Virus record (IMG/VR): IMGVR_UViG_3300037635_003602
Location: 1 to 33,718 of that record
Length of the DNA: 33,718 nucleotides
Source: a virus
Reading direction: 5' to 3' (one strand)
The notes under the pieces are model-generated. The model did no database searches and had not been told where the DNA came from. It saw nothing but the letters and a program-made list of their open reading frames with translations. The stretch's first letter is position 1. The number at the start of each line of letters is the position of its first letter. This document shows, in pieces, positions 7,859-15,631 of this stretch. The translations under genes and the position numbers were made by a program.

Positions 7859-8287
7859 ATGACAGTTAGAGTAATAAATAAATCAGATAATGACTTACCT
7901 AACTATGAAACAATGGGTAGTGCAGGATGTGATGTTAGATCTAATCATGATGCAACTATAAATCCAGGTCATAAATTATTAGTTAAAACAGGATTATATG
8001 TTGAAATTCCAGTTGGGTACGAAATTCAAGTAAGACCTAGAAGTGGATTAGCATATAGTAAAGGAATAACTGTATTAAATAGTCCTGGTACAATAGATGC
8101 AGATTATAGAGGAGAGATTGGTGTAATTTTAATTAATCACGGAAATGAACAAATATTTCTAGAAAAAGGAGAACGCATCGGTCAATTAGTATTAAATAAA
8201 GTTGAACAAATAGAATGGAACTCAGTATTAGTGTTAACAGACACTGATAGAGGTAAAGGTGGATTTGGTTCAACGGGAAAACAATAA
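7859..8287 (+). CDS. dut: dUTPase (dUTP diphosphatase)
   Basis: A 142-residue trimeric-type dUTPase with all five motifs: I GSAGCD (20-25), II RPRSGLA (59-65), III GTIDADYRGE (77-86, with the catalytic Asp), IV ERIGQLV (105-111) and V RGKGGFGSTG (131-140). It hydrolyses dUTP to dUMP and pyrophosphate, keeping uracil out of phage DNA and feeding dTMP synthesis. The start at ATG 7859 is chosen because motif I then falls at the usual distance, and because an upstream non-ATG frame from 7832 would overlap the clamp gene. It lies two bases after the clamp stop and three before the clamp loader gene. Confidence 0.95.
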   Translation: MTVRVINKSDNDLPNYETMGSAGCDVRSNHDATINPGHKLLVKTGLYVEIPVGYEIQVRPRSGLAYSKGITVLNSPGTIDADYRGEIGVILINHGNEQIFLEKGERIGQLVLNKVEQIEWNSVLVLTDTDRGKGGFGSTGKQ

Positions 8288-8290
8288 AAT

Positions 8291-9217
8291 ATGTTTGGAG
8301 TAACAGAAAATACATTATGGGTAGAATCCTTCCGCCCAGATACAATGGATGGGTATATTGGTAATGAGCACATTATTGACAAAGTTAAAATATTCATTAA
8401 GAATGGTGATGTTCCACATTTATTGTTCTTTGGACCAGCTGGTACTGGTAAGACTACATTAGCAAAAATTATTGCTAATAGTGTTGAAGCAGATATGATG
8501 TATATTAATGCGTCTGATGAAAACTCTGTTGACGCTGTAAGAGATAAGATTAAACGATATGCATCAACTGTAGGATTTAAACGATGGAAGATTGTTATAT
8601 TAGATGAAGCAGACTATTTGACTCCAAATGCTCAAGCAGCTCTTAGAAACTTAATGGAAACATATAGCAAGACTACTAGATTTATACTAACATGTAACTA
8701 TGTAGAGAAAATTATAGATCCAATTCAAAGTAGATGCCAGACATTTGCAATTACGCCACCTAATAAAACTGATGTAGCAAAACGATTGGTTACTGTGTTA
8801 GATGAAAAGAAAGTATCGTATAATGTACAAGATATTGCAGCAATTATTAATGCATCATATCCAGATATTCGTAGAGCAATTAATGCAGCACAAGCATCAG
8901 TAGTGGATGGCACATTACAATTAGACAAAGCAAGTGCTATACAGGCAAACTATATGACTGAAGTATTAGAAATGCTTAAAAATGCTAAAGACAAAAAAGC
9001 AACATTTAATAAAGTAAGACAATGTATTGCAGATAGTAAAGTTAAAGACTTCACACCATTATATACATTTTTATATGACAATCTAGACGAGTTTGCTACG
9101 GGACATATTGCTGCAATGATATTAATTATCGCAGAAGCTCAATTTAAAGATGCAACTGTAGTAGACAAAGAAATAAACATAATGGCAATGTTTGTTAATA
9201 TTATGAATGAATTATAA
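8291..9217 (+). CDS. Clamp loader ATPase large subunit (T4 gp44-like, RFC-small type)
   Basis: A 308-residue AAA+ ATPase. Walker A is GPAGTGKT (48-55), Walker B ILDEAD (103-108), sensor 1 lies in FILTCNY (131-137), and the arginine-finger SRC motif is at 147-149 (QSRCQTF). A sensor-2-like segment, PDIRRAIN, follows. The length and motif order match T4 gp44 (319 residues) and archaeal/eukaryotic RFC small subunits. Four copies with one gp62-like subunit (candidate at 9970) would open and load the clamp at primer ends. It directly follows dUTPase with only three bases between them. Confidence 0.95.
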   Translation: MFGVTENTLWVESFRPDTMDGYIGNEHIIDKVKIFIKNGDVPHLLFFGPAGTGKTTLAKIIANSVEADMMYINASDENSVDAVRDKIKRYASTVGFKRWKIVILDEADYLTPNAQAALRNLMETYSKTTRFILTCNYVEKIIDPIQSRCQTFAITPPNKTDVAKRLVTVLDEKKVSYNVQDIAAIINASYPDIRRAINAAQASVVDGTLQLDKASAIQANYMTEVLEMLKNAKDKKATFNKVRQCIADSKVKDFTPLYTFLYDNLDEFATGHIAAMILIIAEAQFKDATVVDKEINIMAMFVNIMNEL

Positions 9218-9228
9218 GGCAAGTAGTA

Positions 9229-9456
9229 ATGAATCAACTCAATTCAAATATTAAGCCAACCGATATGCAACCTATTATATGCAAAGAGTGTGGAGGTATG
9301 TATTTTCGTCAGGTAATGGCAATTAATAAAGTTTCAAAATTCTTAACAGGACAAGACAAAGATACTATGGTACCAGTACCTGTATTCAGATGTGATGACT
9401 GCGGTGCTATACCAGAAGAATTTCAACCAGTAAAAATAAAGAAAAATGACAAGTAA
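9229..9456 (+). CDS. Small zinc-ribbon protein
   Basis: A 75-residue protein with two CxxC knuckles, CKECGG near residues 18-23 and CDDCGA near residues 55-60, separated by about 33 residues. This is the arrangement of a zinc ribbon. Between them is a basic, Val-rich segment (MAINKVSKF, MVPVPVFRC). Such single-ribbon proteins are frequent in T4-like phages near clamp-loader genes, but the function is not known; nucleic-acid binding or transcription modulation is possible. It starts 11 bases after the clamp-loader stop and overlaps the next small gene by 11 bases. Confidence 0.75.
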   Translation: MNQLNSNIKPTDMQPIICKECGGMYFRQVMAINKVSKFLTGQDKDTMVPVPVFRCDDCGAIPEEFQPVKIKKNDK

Positions 9457-9622
9457 ATTTGAAATTGGCGATAAAGCTATAAAACCCAAAGGATATGATT
9501 TTCCATGTACTATAGTATCAGTGTTTACTACAGTTAAGGGAGATATTCGTGTTGTAGGAGAAATGGACGACTACGGTCTATTACATATATTCAATGAAAA
9601 TCAATTAGAATTAGCAAAATAA
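9446..9622 (+). CDS. Small SH3-like hypothetical protein (58 residues)
   Basis: ATG 9446 to TAA 9620-9622 encodes a 58-residue protein beginning MTSKFEIGDKAIKPKGYDF. The pattern FEIGDKAIKPKGY, then CTIVSVFTT, then a short loop and LLHIFNENQLEL suggests a compact beta-barrel of SH3/KOW type. Similar short proteins with an IFN-x-x-QL ending recur in many phages, to my knowledge without a defined role. The gene overlaps the zinc-ribbon gene by 11 bases, fills what would otherwise be a gap, and shows normal codon use. Function is unknown. Confidence 0.7.
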   Translation: MTSKFEIGDKAIKPKGYDFPCTIVSVFTTVKGDIRVVGEMDDYGLLHIFNENQLELAK

Positions 9623-9626
9623 ATAT

Positions 9627-9773
9627 ATGCACGAAATATTTCACATTATCGGATTATGTCCTGATCATTTTAGTCATACAAATTTAATTGATATTGTTAT
9701 GGCAAATCACGAAAACATATCACAATTTAATCCTAATCTAATAATAAAAAAACTATGGCAGAAAAGATCTTAA
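9627..9773 (+). CDS. Small hypothetical protein (48 residues)
   Basis: ATG 9627 to TAA 9771-9773 encodes a 48-residue protein beginning MHEIFHIIGLCPDHFSHTNL, with one Cys, several His and a basic end (KKLWQKRS). It starts four bases after the preceding stop and overlaps the next gene by 19 bases, which fits the dense packing here. The IGLCPDH...HTNLIDI pattern looks like a conserved short phage protein, but I cannot name the family. There is no membrane span and no known motif, although a metal-binding role for the Cys/His residues is conceivable. Confidence 0.55.
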   Translation: MHEIFHIIGLCPDHFSHTNLIDIVMANHENISQFNPNLIIKKLWQKRS

Positions 9774-9970
9774 AAGGACCAATTACTATTGTATTTAAAA
9801 CTAGTAATCGCACCAATGCTCGTGTAAAAATGAAAACATATAAAAAAAAGAGTATTGATGATATTTTAACTGCAAAAAAATTGGTTGGCGTCCCAGAAAA
9901 TGCTATAATATTAGAAATGGGAATGGGTACCGAGTTTGAAAAACAATGGAAACAAAAATATAAATTATAA
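9755..9970 (+). CDS. Small basic hypothetical protein (71 residues)
   Basis: A 71-residue Lys-rich protein (MAEKILKGPITIVFKTSNR...). It has an N-terminal beta strand, a central basic helix (TYKKKSIDDILTAKKLVG) and a C-terminal segment ending WKQKYKL. No catalytic motif is visible and the family was not recognised. Its stop shares one base with the start of the gp62-like gene (TAATG at 9968-9972), so expression is coupled to the clamp-loader small subunit. The basic character could reflect nucleic-acid binding, but that is speculation. Confidence 0.65.
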   Translation: MAEKILKGPITIVFKTSNRTNARVKMKTYKKKSIDDILTAKKLVGVPENAIILEMGMGTEFEKQWKQKYKL

Positions 9971-10401
9971 TGGCAAGTATATTTGATTTTATAAACGGCG
10001 TAACTAGTAAAAAGAAAAAGTGGGAAGAATGGTCGGAACCAGATCAAAAAAAGTTTGCTCCATTTATTGTGAATAGGTGGCTATCAATGAGAATGGAACT
10101 AACTGATTTAGTTAATGAACTTCAATGTTATACTATTGGTCAATTGAAGCCTAGAGATACATATAAATTGTATCATGATCTATTACCAAGTAATAAAGCA
10201 TTTGCTAAATATATAAAAGGCAAAAAATCTGATAAGTATGATGTTAAACTAATACAGCAATTTGCAGAGCATTATCAAGTAAGTAAATCTGAAGTAACTG
10301 AATATTTAGAATTATTAGATAAAGACAGTTGCGATCGAATACTTTCATTATATGGATATAATAAAGCAGAAAAAAAGAAATTATTGAAAGGAATAAAATG
10401 A
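9970..10401 (+). CDS. Clamp loader small subunit (T4 gp62-like)
   Basis: A 143-residue, largely helical protein. The segment KKFAPFIVNRWLSMRMELTD near residues 27-46, then a NEL helix, then LLPSNKAFAKYIKGKK and a C-terminal YQVSKSEVTEYLELL resembles the shorter gp62 versions of marine T4-like phages, where a PFIVNR...LS motif is typical. T4 gp62 itself is 187 residues and very divergent. One gp62-type subunit with four gp44 subunits forms the clamp loader. In T4 genes 44 and 62 are adjacent; here four small genes separate them. The call relies on remembered family pattern plus context. It overlaps the next gene by four bases (ATGA). Confidence 0.65.
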   Translation: MASIFDFINGVTSKKKKWEEWSEPDQKKFAPFIVNRWLSMRMELTDLVNELQCYTIGQLKPRDTYKLYHDLLPSNKAFAKYIKGKKSDKYDVKLIQQFAEHYQVSKSEVTEYLELLDKDSCDRILSLYGYNKAEKKKLLKGIK

Positions 10402-10607
10402 GTATAAAAGAAATACCATTCGCACATACCCAAAAACATTATATCGGTAAGGATAGTCTATATAAATTTGCAACAGAGTGGGAACTCAATGCATATGAAT
10501 TTGATATTCTTAAACGAATTGTAAGATGTCGACATAAAGGTAACTTTGAACAAGACCTAAATAAAACTAAAGACGTAATTGATATATATCTTAAAGAGTT
10601 TAAATAA
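10398..10607 (+). CDS. DUF3310-like small protein (nucleotide-kinase-type SaV domain)
   Basis: A 69-residue protein resembling the DUF3310 domain: an N-terminal HY-x-G start (KHYIGKDSL), then the helix TEWELNAYEFDILKRIVRCR and a C-terminal DLNKTKDVIDIYLKEF. DUF3310 proteins usually show HYxxG, then a Glu helix with GN-x-x-KY-x-x-R, then DL-x-KA-x-x-YL; the spacing here matches, but the GN pair is altered to EFD. The domain occurs in T7 gp1.7, a nucleotide kinase, and in many phage proteins of unclear function. The start overlaps the gp62-like stop by four bases. The family is moderately supported; enzymatic activity is uncertain. Confidence 0.5.
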   Translation: MSIKEIPFAHTQKHYIGKDSLYKFATEWELNAYEFDILKRIVRCRHKGNFEQDLNKTKDVIDIYLKEFK

Positions 10608-10623
10608 TTAGGTTATTAGCAAT

Positions 10624-10646
10624 ATTTTTCTTATATTAATAATAAA
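10624..10646 (+). promoter_or_regulatory. Promoter-like A/T element before the 10656 gene
   Basis: A 48-base gap follows the previous stop. It contains a T-run then CTTATATTAATAATAAAA, ending 10 bases before ATG 10656. The form (T-run plus TATAnTA core) matches elements in other gaps. An AAAAGAAG stretch may serve as a weak ribosome site. The promoter interpretation is inferred from recurrence only. Confidence 0.3.
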
Positions 10647-10655
10647 AGAAGTAAT

Positions 10656-11261
10656 ATGGCAAATCATGTTTATACTAATATTCATATACGATTCGAAGAT
10701 GAAAAAGCGTGTCGTAAATTTGAATCCGATATTTTGCAATATGATAAATGGATGAATAGTCCTGATACAGATGACTCTGTAACTACATATTGGCAACGAA
10801 TTACGAAACTACAAGATGCATATTTTAACATAATATGTCCTGATGTAGAACAAACAAGGTCTGATTATATTGAAAAGTTGGGTGCAAAATGGATATCTTT
10901 CGAAGATATCGACATCGACGAATTAGAAATTAATTTAAACATAACTTCAGCATGGAGTCCAGCCCATGGTTTATTTGCGAGAATATATGATCATGTTTCA
11001 AAGATAGACCCAGATGCTAGTCTACTAATTGATTATGAAGATGAAGGATTCAATTTTATTGGTGCTGCATCATATAATAAATTTGGTGATGATTGGGATG
11101 AATATGAACCAAGCGACGAAGATTTAGACTTACTCAATGAAAATTCAGGCGGTATTGATCGCAGTGATGAATTTTATGAGATAATTAATGATCGAATGTC
11201 TGAATTAATAGATTGTGTATTGTATAATACTAGTTTCACATTAAATGGATCTGATGAGTAA
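10656..11261 (+). CDS. Api92-like (DUF1281-type) ferredoxin-fold phage protein
   Basis: A 201-residue acidic protein starting MANHVYTNIHIRFEDEKACRKF. This opening, the later segment IEKLGAKWI and the ITSAWSPAHGLFARI segment followed by an EDEG turn are characteristic of Api92-like phage proteins, which adopt a ferredoxin-like fold. The function of that family is not established. The second half is unusually acidic (WDEYEPSDEDLDLLNE), which could mimic DNA, but that is only a compositional remark. It follows a promoter-like gap and overlaps the nuclease gene, so the two may be one unit. Confidence 0.65.
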   Translation: MANHVYTNIHIRFEDEKACRKFESDILQYDKWMNSPDTDDSVTTYWQRITKLQDAYFNIICPDVEQTRSDYIEKLGAKWISFEDIDIDELEINLNITSAWSPAHGLFARIYDHVSKIDPDASLLIDYEDEGFNFIGAASYNKFGDDWDEYEPSDEDLDLLNENSGGIDRSDEFYEIINDRMSELIDCVLYNTSFTLNGSDE

Positions 11262-12216
11262 AGAAAACGTAAATTATATTAGTCCGGTTTATAGATTAGC
11301 AGTAAGAGATCCAAAGTCGGTGCCAACTAGAATTTCATATTCACAATGGTCAATGTATGAAAAATGTCCATTGAACTGGAAGTTAGCATATATTGATCGA
11401 TTAGCACCATTCACGGCATCTATTGATACTGTCTTTGGAACTGCATTCCATGAGACACTGCAACACTTTCTAACGGTTATGTATACCGAGTCTGTAAAGA
11501 AAGCAGATGCAATAGATTTACCAGACTTATTAATGGAAAATCTTAAAATTGAATACAGTAAATGTGTTGCTGATCGTAACGGTGAGCATTTTTCGAATCC
11601 ACTACAGTTAGCAGAATATCATGAAGATGGTGTTGCTATATTAGATTGGTTCAAAAAGCGTAGAGGACAATATTTTTCGAGTCGTGATTATGAGTTGCTA
11701 GGAATAGAAATGGAATTGTGTACTCCAGCATCTCAAAAGAATTCATCAGTTTATTGGTATGGTTTTATGGATTTAGTGTTACGACATAAGCCTACTAATA
11801 CTATAGAAATTTTTGATATTAAAACTAGCAGAATGGGCTGGAATAAATATCAGAAAGCAGACTCATTAAAGTCAGCTCAATTAGTTACATATAAAACATA
11901 TTTCTCAGAACAATATGGTGTTCCTAAGGAAAATATCAATGTAGAGTTTTTCATAGTTAAGCGAAAGCTAATGGAGAATTCAATGTTTCCTCAAAAACGG
12001 ATTCAACAACATCGACCAGCATCAGGTACGGTTACACAGAAAAAAATACAAAAGCGTATAGACGAATTTATAGAAACATGTTTTGATGCCGATGGAAATA
12101 AGAATAAAGAAAGAGAGTATTTGGCACTTGCTGGCAAAGGAGCTAAACACTGCAAATGGTGTCCATTTAAAACTGATTATGAAAATTGTCCTAAAGAAAA
12201 TAGGATTCGAGAATAG
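11254..12216 (+). CDS. PD-(D/E)XK nuclease, RecB/Cas4-like with Fe-S cysteines
   Basis: With the start at ATG 11254 the protein has 320 residues (ATG 11245 would add three). Motifs: Cys38 in YEKCPLNW, His66 in GTAFHETLQ, Asp173 in YGFMDLV, Asp188-x-Lys190 in EIFDIKTS, and QxxxY at 209-213. The C-terminal Cys300, Cys303 and Cys312 (CKWCPFKTDYENC), with Cys38, give the 1+3 cysteine pattern of the 4Fe-4S cluster in AddB/Cas4-type nucleases. It should cut or trim single-stranded DNA ends, probably in recombination-linked replication or host DNA breakdown. No CRISPR array or cas1 is nearby, so a CRISPR role is not supported. It overlaps the upstream gene by eight bases. Confidence 0.85.
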   Translation: MSKENVNYISPVYRLAVRDPKSVPTRISYSQWSMYEKCPLNWKLAYIDRLAPFTASIDTVFGTAFHETLQHFLTVMYTESVKKADAIDLPDLLMENLKIEYSKCVADRNGEHFSNPLQLAEYHEDGVAILDWFKKRRGQYFSSRDYELLGIEMELCTPASQKNSSVYWYGFMDLVLRHKPTNTIEIFDIKTSRMGWNKYQKADSLKSAQLVTYKTYFSEQYGVPKENINVEFFIVKRKLMENSMFPQKRIQQHRPASGTVTQKKIQKRIDEFIETCFDADGNKNKEREYLALAGKGAKHCKWCPFKTDYENCPKENRIRE

Positions 12217-12232
12217 TTTTTTATATTATATA
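12217..12232 (+). promoter_or_regulatory. Promoter-like element TTTTTTATATTATATA
   Basis: The 20-base gap between the nuclease stop and ATG 12237 is wholly occupied by this T-run plus TATATTATATA element. It matches the element at 15632 (TTTTATATTATATATA) almost base for base. If it is a promoter, the transcript would start at or after the annotated ATG, so it may instead drive the SLOG-like gene or downstream genes. Confidence 0.35.
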
Positions 12233-12236
12233 GTAT

Positions 12237-12458
12237 ATGTATAAACCACATAAACATAAACACGTATATGTATATGATTTTGTTTTGAGTAAACACAAAT
12301 CACATAGTAATGGATATACGAAGTGCGAATATACTTTGTGTACTGACATTACTGGACCTAACACTAAACAGAATAGAAAATTATTAGAAATTGGTTTACG
12401 TATATCATATAATCATTATCCAAAAACAGTTAAGTTTGCATATGAAAAATACGACTAA
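12237..12458 (+). CDS. Small His/Lys/Tyr-rich hypothetical protein
   Basis: A 73-residue basic protein beginning MYKPHKHKHVYVYDFVLSKH with many His, Lys and Tyr and two Cys (YTKCEYTLC). No family is recognised. The start is not certain: an A/T element abuts the ATG and there is no ribosome site. It overlaps the SLOG-like gene by 17 bases. It may be a small nucleic-acid or metal-binding protein, but no motif proves this. Its composition differs from neighbouring proteins and a spurious call cannot be excluded. Confidence 0.55.
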   Translation: MYKPHKHKHVYVYDFVLSKHKSHSNGYTKCEYTLCTDITGPNTKQNRKLLEIGLRISYNHYPKTVKFAYEKYD

Positions 12459-12852
12459 CGTTGCAGTTATAGGAAACAAGAATTGGCAAAATCGCCGAAA
12501 AGTTCAAGAAACATTGCGAGGATTAAAAAATAAATTCGAAGACGTTGTAATTATCGGAGCTGGTGGCTCTGATGGTGCTAATAGTATGATTAGAAAATAT
12601 GCATTAGAATTTGGAATGAATTATAAAGAATATAATCCATCATATTCAGGATACAATCTATATTCAGCAATGCCAAAGACATATTATGGCAAATCATATC
12701 ACTTTAGTCAATTACATCACAGAATGAAACTCATTGCACAGAATTGTGATTACATGATTATCATGACAAATGAATCCAAAATGGATCCGTTTCTAAAAAC
12801 AGCATATAGTAATATTAATAAACAAAATAAACCGGTGGTTTTACTAGGTTGA
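12442..12852 (+). CDS. SLOG-superfamily protein (DprA/YspA/LOG-like Rossmann fold)
   Basis: A 136-residue protein from ATG 12442; upstream TTG codons give an unlikely extension inside the previous gene. It has the SLOG pattern: NVAVIGNKNW first strand, VVIIGAGGSDGANSMIRKYA (the GGx-GA-type nucleotide-binding turn and following helix), KEYNP, a helix containing the Arg (HHRMKLIAQNCDYMIIM), and a final NKPVVLL strand. SLOG domains bind or sense nucleotide-derived ligands and occur in DprA, LOG phosphoribohydrolases and several defence systems. Here the GG-x-GAD core is changed to GGSDGAN. Function in this phage is unknown. It closes the replication block just before the glycan island. Confidence 0.6.
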   Translation: MKNTTNVAVIGNKNWQNRRKVQETLRGLKNKFEDVVIIGAGGSDGANSMIRKYALEFGMNYKEYNPSYSGYNLYSAMPKTYYGKSYHFSQLHHRMKLIAQNCDYMIIMTNESKMDPFLKTAYSNINKQNKPVVLLG

Positions 12853-12865
12853 TATTTATATAAAA
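12852..12865 (+). promoter_or_regulatory. Repeated 14-base element ATATTTATATAAAA (copy 1)
   Basis: This 14-mer begins at the last base of the SLOG gene stop and lies 16 bases before ATG 12882. An identical copy is at 29816-29829, again between a stop codon and a new gene. It includes the palindrome TTTATATAAA. Followed here by a strong ribosome site AAGGAG (12871-12876), it probably marks a promoter that opens the glycan island. Confidence 0.45.
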
Positions 12866-12881
12866 GTTATAAGGAGTTTAA

Positions 12882-14354
12882 ATGGAGTTACCAAAAATAC
12901 AAACAATAGACAACAACAAATCTACAAAAAAGAAAATTTTATTATTATCCGATGATTTTCGATTACCTAGCGGCATCGGAACTATCAGCCGAGAAATTAT
13001 TTTAAAAACAGTACATCATTATGATTGGATACAGTTAGGAGCTGCACTACAACATCCAGAACATGGTAAAGCACAAGATGTATCGAAACAAATTCAAGAA
13101 GAAACTGGTATAGCTGATGCTAATGTAAAAGTTATTCCATGGACGGGGTATGGTGATAGAAACGTATTATTTTCTATAATTAATCAAGAAAAACCAGATG
13201 TAATTTTACACTTTACAGATCCTAGATATTGGACATGGTTATATTCATTAGAACATGAGATTAAAACTACATATGGTATACCAATAGCATATTATTCAAT
13301 TTGGGATGATCTACCATATCCAATGTGGAACGCCCCTTATTACGGTAGTTGTGATTTGATTATGGGAATCAGTAAGCAATCAGATAATATACATAGAGAA
13401 GTTCTTAAACAGAACGGATTTGGGGTATGTGATTATGATAAAACAACCAAAGCAAAAAATAATGATATTATTACTGGATATGTGCCTCATGGTTTAGATC
13501 ACAATATATATAAACCACTTCCAGACAATGACCCAGCATATGTTAAAATATTAGAACAAGTAAAAACAAACAATGATGCTGAATTTGTAGTGTTTTGGAA
13601 TAACAGGAATATTAGAAGAAAACAACCAGCAGATGTAATTTTATCGTTTAAAATGTTCAATGATATGTTACCAGAAGAGCAGCGATCAAAAACAATGTTA
13701 TTGATGCATACCACAGCAGTTGACACAAATGGAACAGACTTAAGAGCAGTAGCAAAACACATTGCCCCGAATTGTAAAATTGTATTTTCTGAAGCAAAAC
13801 TCTCAATACAAGATCTCAACGCAGTATATAACTCAGTAGATGTAGTAATTAATATAGCCAGCAATGAAGGATGGGGACTGAGTAGTACCGAAGCATTATT
13901 ATCTGGAACTCCTATCATTAATAATGTTACTGGTGGTTTACAAGATCAGTGTGGATTTAGAGATGAACATGGGAAATTAATCGAATTCACTCAAGACTTT
14001 CCAACTAATCATAAAGCAAAATATGTAGATCATGGAGTATGGGTGAAGCCAATATTTCCTAGTAATAGATCAATACAAGGATCTGTAGCAACTCCATTTA
14101 TATTCGACGACCGAGTTCAATCAGAACATGTAGCAACTGCAATATATGATTGGTATATTACTGAGCCAGAACAAAGAAAGGCAGCTGGTTTAGCAGGAAG
14201 AGAGTTTTGTTTAGAGAATGGATTAACTTCTGAGCAAATGGGTAATAAAATGATTGAAATGATGGACATGTTAATAAGTCGACCAATAACACGTCCTAGA
14301 TACACATTTAACAAAGTAGAAGAAAAACAATACGAAAACATAGGAATAGCATAA
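12882..14354 (+). CDS. GT-B glycosyltransferase (GT4-like), first gene of glycan island
   Basis: A 490-residue protein. After a short basic leader the N-terminal domain starts ILLLSDDFRLPSGIGTISRE, a GT4-type acceptor-domain opening with SGIG. The C-terminal domain begins near VVFWNNRNIRRKQPADVIL and contains the donor site SNEGWGLSSTEALLSGTPII, with the E-x7-E-like pattern of retaining GT-B enzymes. The substrate is unknown. It has the clearest ribosome site of the window (AAGGAG, five bases before the ATG) after a promoter-like repeat, consistent with strong independent expression. Its stop shares a base with the next start. It is larger than typical GT4 enzymes (about 380), mainly because of insertions in the N-terminal half. 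Confidence 0.88.
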   Translation: MELPKIQTIDNNKSTKKKILLLSDDFRLPSGIGTISREIILKTVHHYDWIQLGAALQHPEHGKAQDVSKQIQEETGIADANVKVIPWTGYGDRNVLFSIINQEKPDVILHFTDPRYWTWLYSLEHEIKTTYGIPIAYYSIWDDLPYPMWNAPYYGSCDLIMGISKQSDNIHREVLKQNGFGVCDYDKTTKAKNNDIITGYVPHGLDHNIYKPLPDNDPAYVKILEQVKTNNDAEFVVFWNNRNIRRKQPADVILSFKMFNDMLPEEQRSKTMLLMHTTAVDTNGTDLRAVAKHIAPNCKIVFSEAKLSIQDLNAVYNSVDVVINIASNEGWGLSSTEALLSGTPIINNVTGGLQDQCGFRDEHGKLIEFTQDFPTNHKAKYVDHGVWVKPIFPSNRSIQGSVATPFIFDDRVQSEHVATAIYDWYITEPEQRKAAGLAGREFCLENGLTSEQMGNKMIEMMDMLISRPITRPRYTFNKVEEKQYENIGIA

Positions 14355-15616
14355 TGAGAAAAGTAGTTATATCATCGCCAGTCGCAACACAATCTGGTTA
14401 CGGACATCACGCCCGAGAAATTATTAAACAGTTTATAGATAAAAAAGGCAAAGAATGGGAAATTAACCTACTATCAATGCCGTGGGGCAATACACCATTT
14501 ACATATCCTATACCAAGTGATTGGAAACAACGATTTGTCGGATTACCATTACAGACTAAACCGGATATTTGGGTACAAATAACAGTACCAAATGAGTTTC
14601 AAGCAGTTGGTCAATATAATATAGGAGTAACTGCTGGTACAGAAGGAAATGTTTGTAATCCAGAGTGGATTGATCGAATCAATCAGATGCAATTAATAAT
14701 TGTACCAAGTGAATTCACAAAGAAAACATTTGAAGATACTGCAGCACAATCAGGCAAACCTATAACAACAAATATTCAAGTTATTTCAGAATATTTTGAT
14801 GATACTGTATATAGCAATAAAAACGTAACAACATCAATACCAGCATTAGATTCAATTAAAGAAAAGAATGCATTCTTAATGTGTGGTCATTGGCTACAAG
14901 GTAATTTAGGAGAAGATCGAAAAAATATTAGTGGTGCGTTGCATTGTTTCTTTACGGCGTTCAAAGACAAACAAAGATCTACGCAACCAGCATTGGTATT
15001 GAAAACTAGCGGTGCAACATATAGCATAACAGATCGATGGGAAATTGAAAAAAAGATAGAACAAGTACGAAATACTTTTGGAAATGAAGTACACAAACTA
15101 CCTCCAGTATACCTATTGCATGGAGATTTGACTAATGCAGAAATGAATGCGTTATATAATCATCCCAAGATTAAAGCAATGGTATCATTTACCAAGGCAG
15201 AAGGATTCGGAAGACCGTTACTCGAATTTGCATCAACAGGGAAGCCTATCATGGCTCCACATTATTCTGGCCAGGCAGACTTCTTGAAAAAAGAATTTAT
15301 ATGTGCATTACCAGGAACAATGACAAATATACATGAATCTGCAGCAAATGATTTTCTTTTAAAAGAAGCACAGTGGTTTACAGTTGATTATGGATATGCT
15401 AGTAAAATGTTTGTTGATATACTAAAGAATACTAAGAAATGGAATGAGTTATCAAAAAGACAACGATATTTTGTTAATAGTAACTTTACTGAAACGGCTA
15501 TGATGAAGCGGTATGATGAAGTATTAGAAATTATTGACGCTGGAACTGAATCTATTCCAAAACATGTAGAATTAAAACTTCCTAAATTAGAATTGCCAAA
15601 ACTACAAAAAGTATAG
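14354..15616 (+). CDS. GT-B glycosyltransferase (GT4-like)
   Basis: A 420-residue protein starting VVISSPVATQSGYGHHAREI, a GT4-like N-terminal strand followed by SGYGHHAREI. The donor-binding region is VSFTKAEGFGRPLLEFASTGKPIMAP, with the conserved Glu pair EGFGRPLLE. The C-terminus carries a short Leu-Pro-Lys repeat (LKLPKLELPKLQKV) that looks like a flexible tether rather than part of the fold. It is coupled to the previous glycosyltransferase by a TAATG overlap, so the two may act in sequence on one acceptor. The sugar and acceptor are not predictable from sequence. Confidence 0.87.
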   Translation: MRKVVISSPVATQSGYGHHAREIIKQFIDKKGKEWEINLLSMPWGNTPFTYPIPSDWKQRFVGLPLQTKPDIWVQITVPNEFQAVGQYNIGVTAGTEGNVCNPEWIDRINQMQLIIVPSEFTKKTFEDTAAQSGKPITTNIQVISEYFDDTVYSNKNVTTSIPALDSIKEKNAFLMCGHWLQGNLGEDRKNISGALHCFFTAFKDKQRSTQPALVLKTSGATYSITDRWEIEKKIEQVRNTFGNEVHKLPPVYLLHGDLTNAEMNALYNHPKIKAMVSFTKAEGFGRPLLEFASTGKPIMAPHYSGQADFLKKEFICALPGTMTNIHESAANDFLLKEAQWFTVDYGYASKMFVDILKNTKKWNELSKRQRYFVNSNFTETAMMKRYDEVLEIIDAGTESIPKHVELKLPKLELPKLQKV

Positions 15617-15631
15617 GATTTTTGATATAAA

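Noticed and set aside
11254-12216. CRISPR-Cas adaptation gene cas4
   Set aside because: The motifs are Cas4-like, but no repeats, cas1 or cas2 were seen, so only a nuclease is called.
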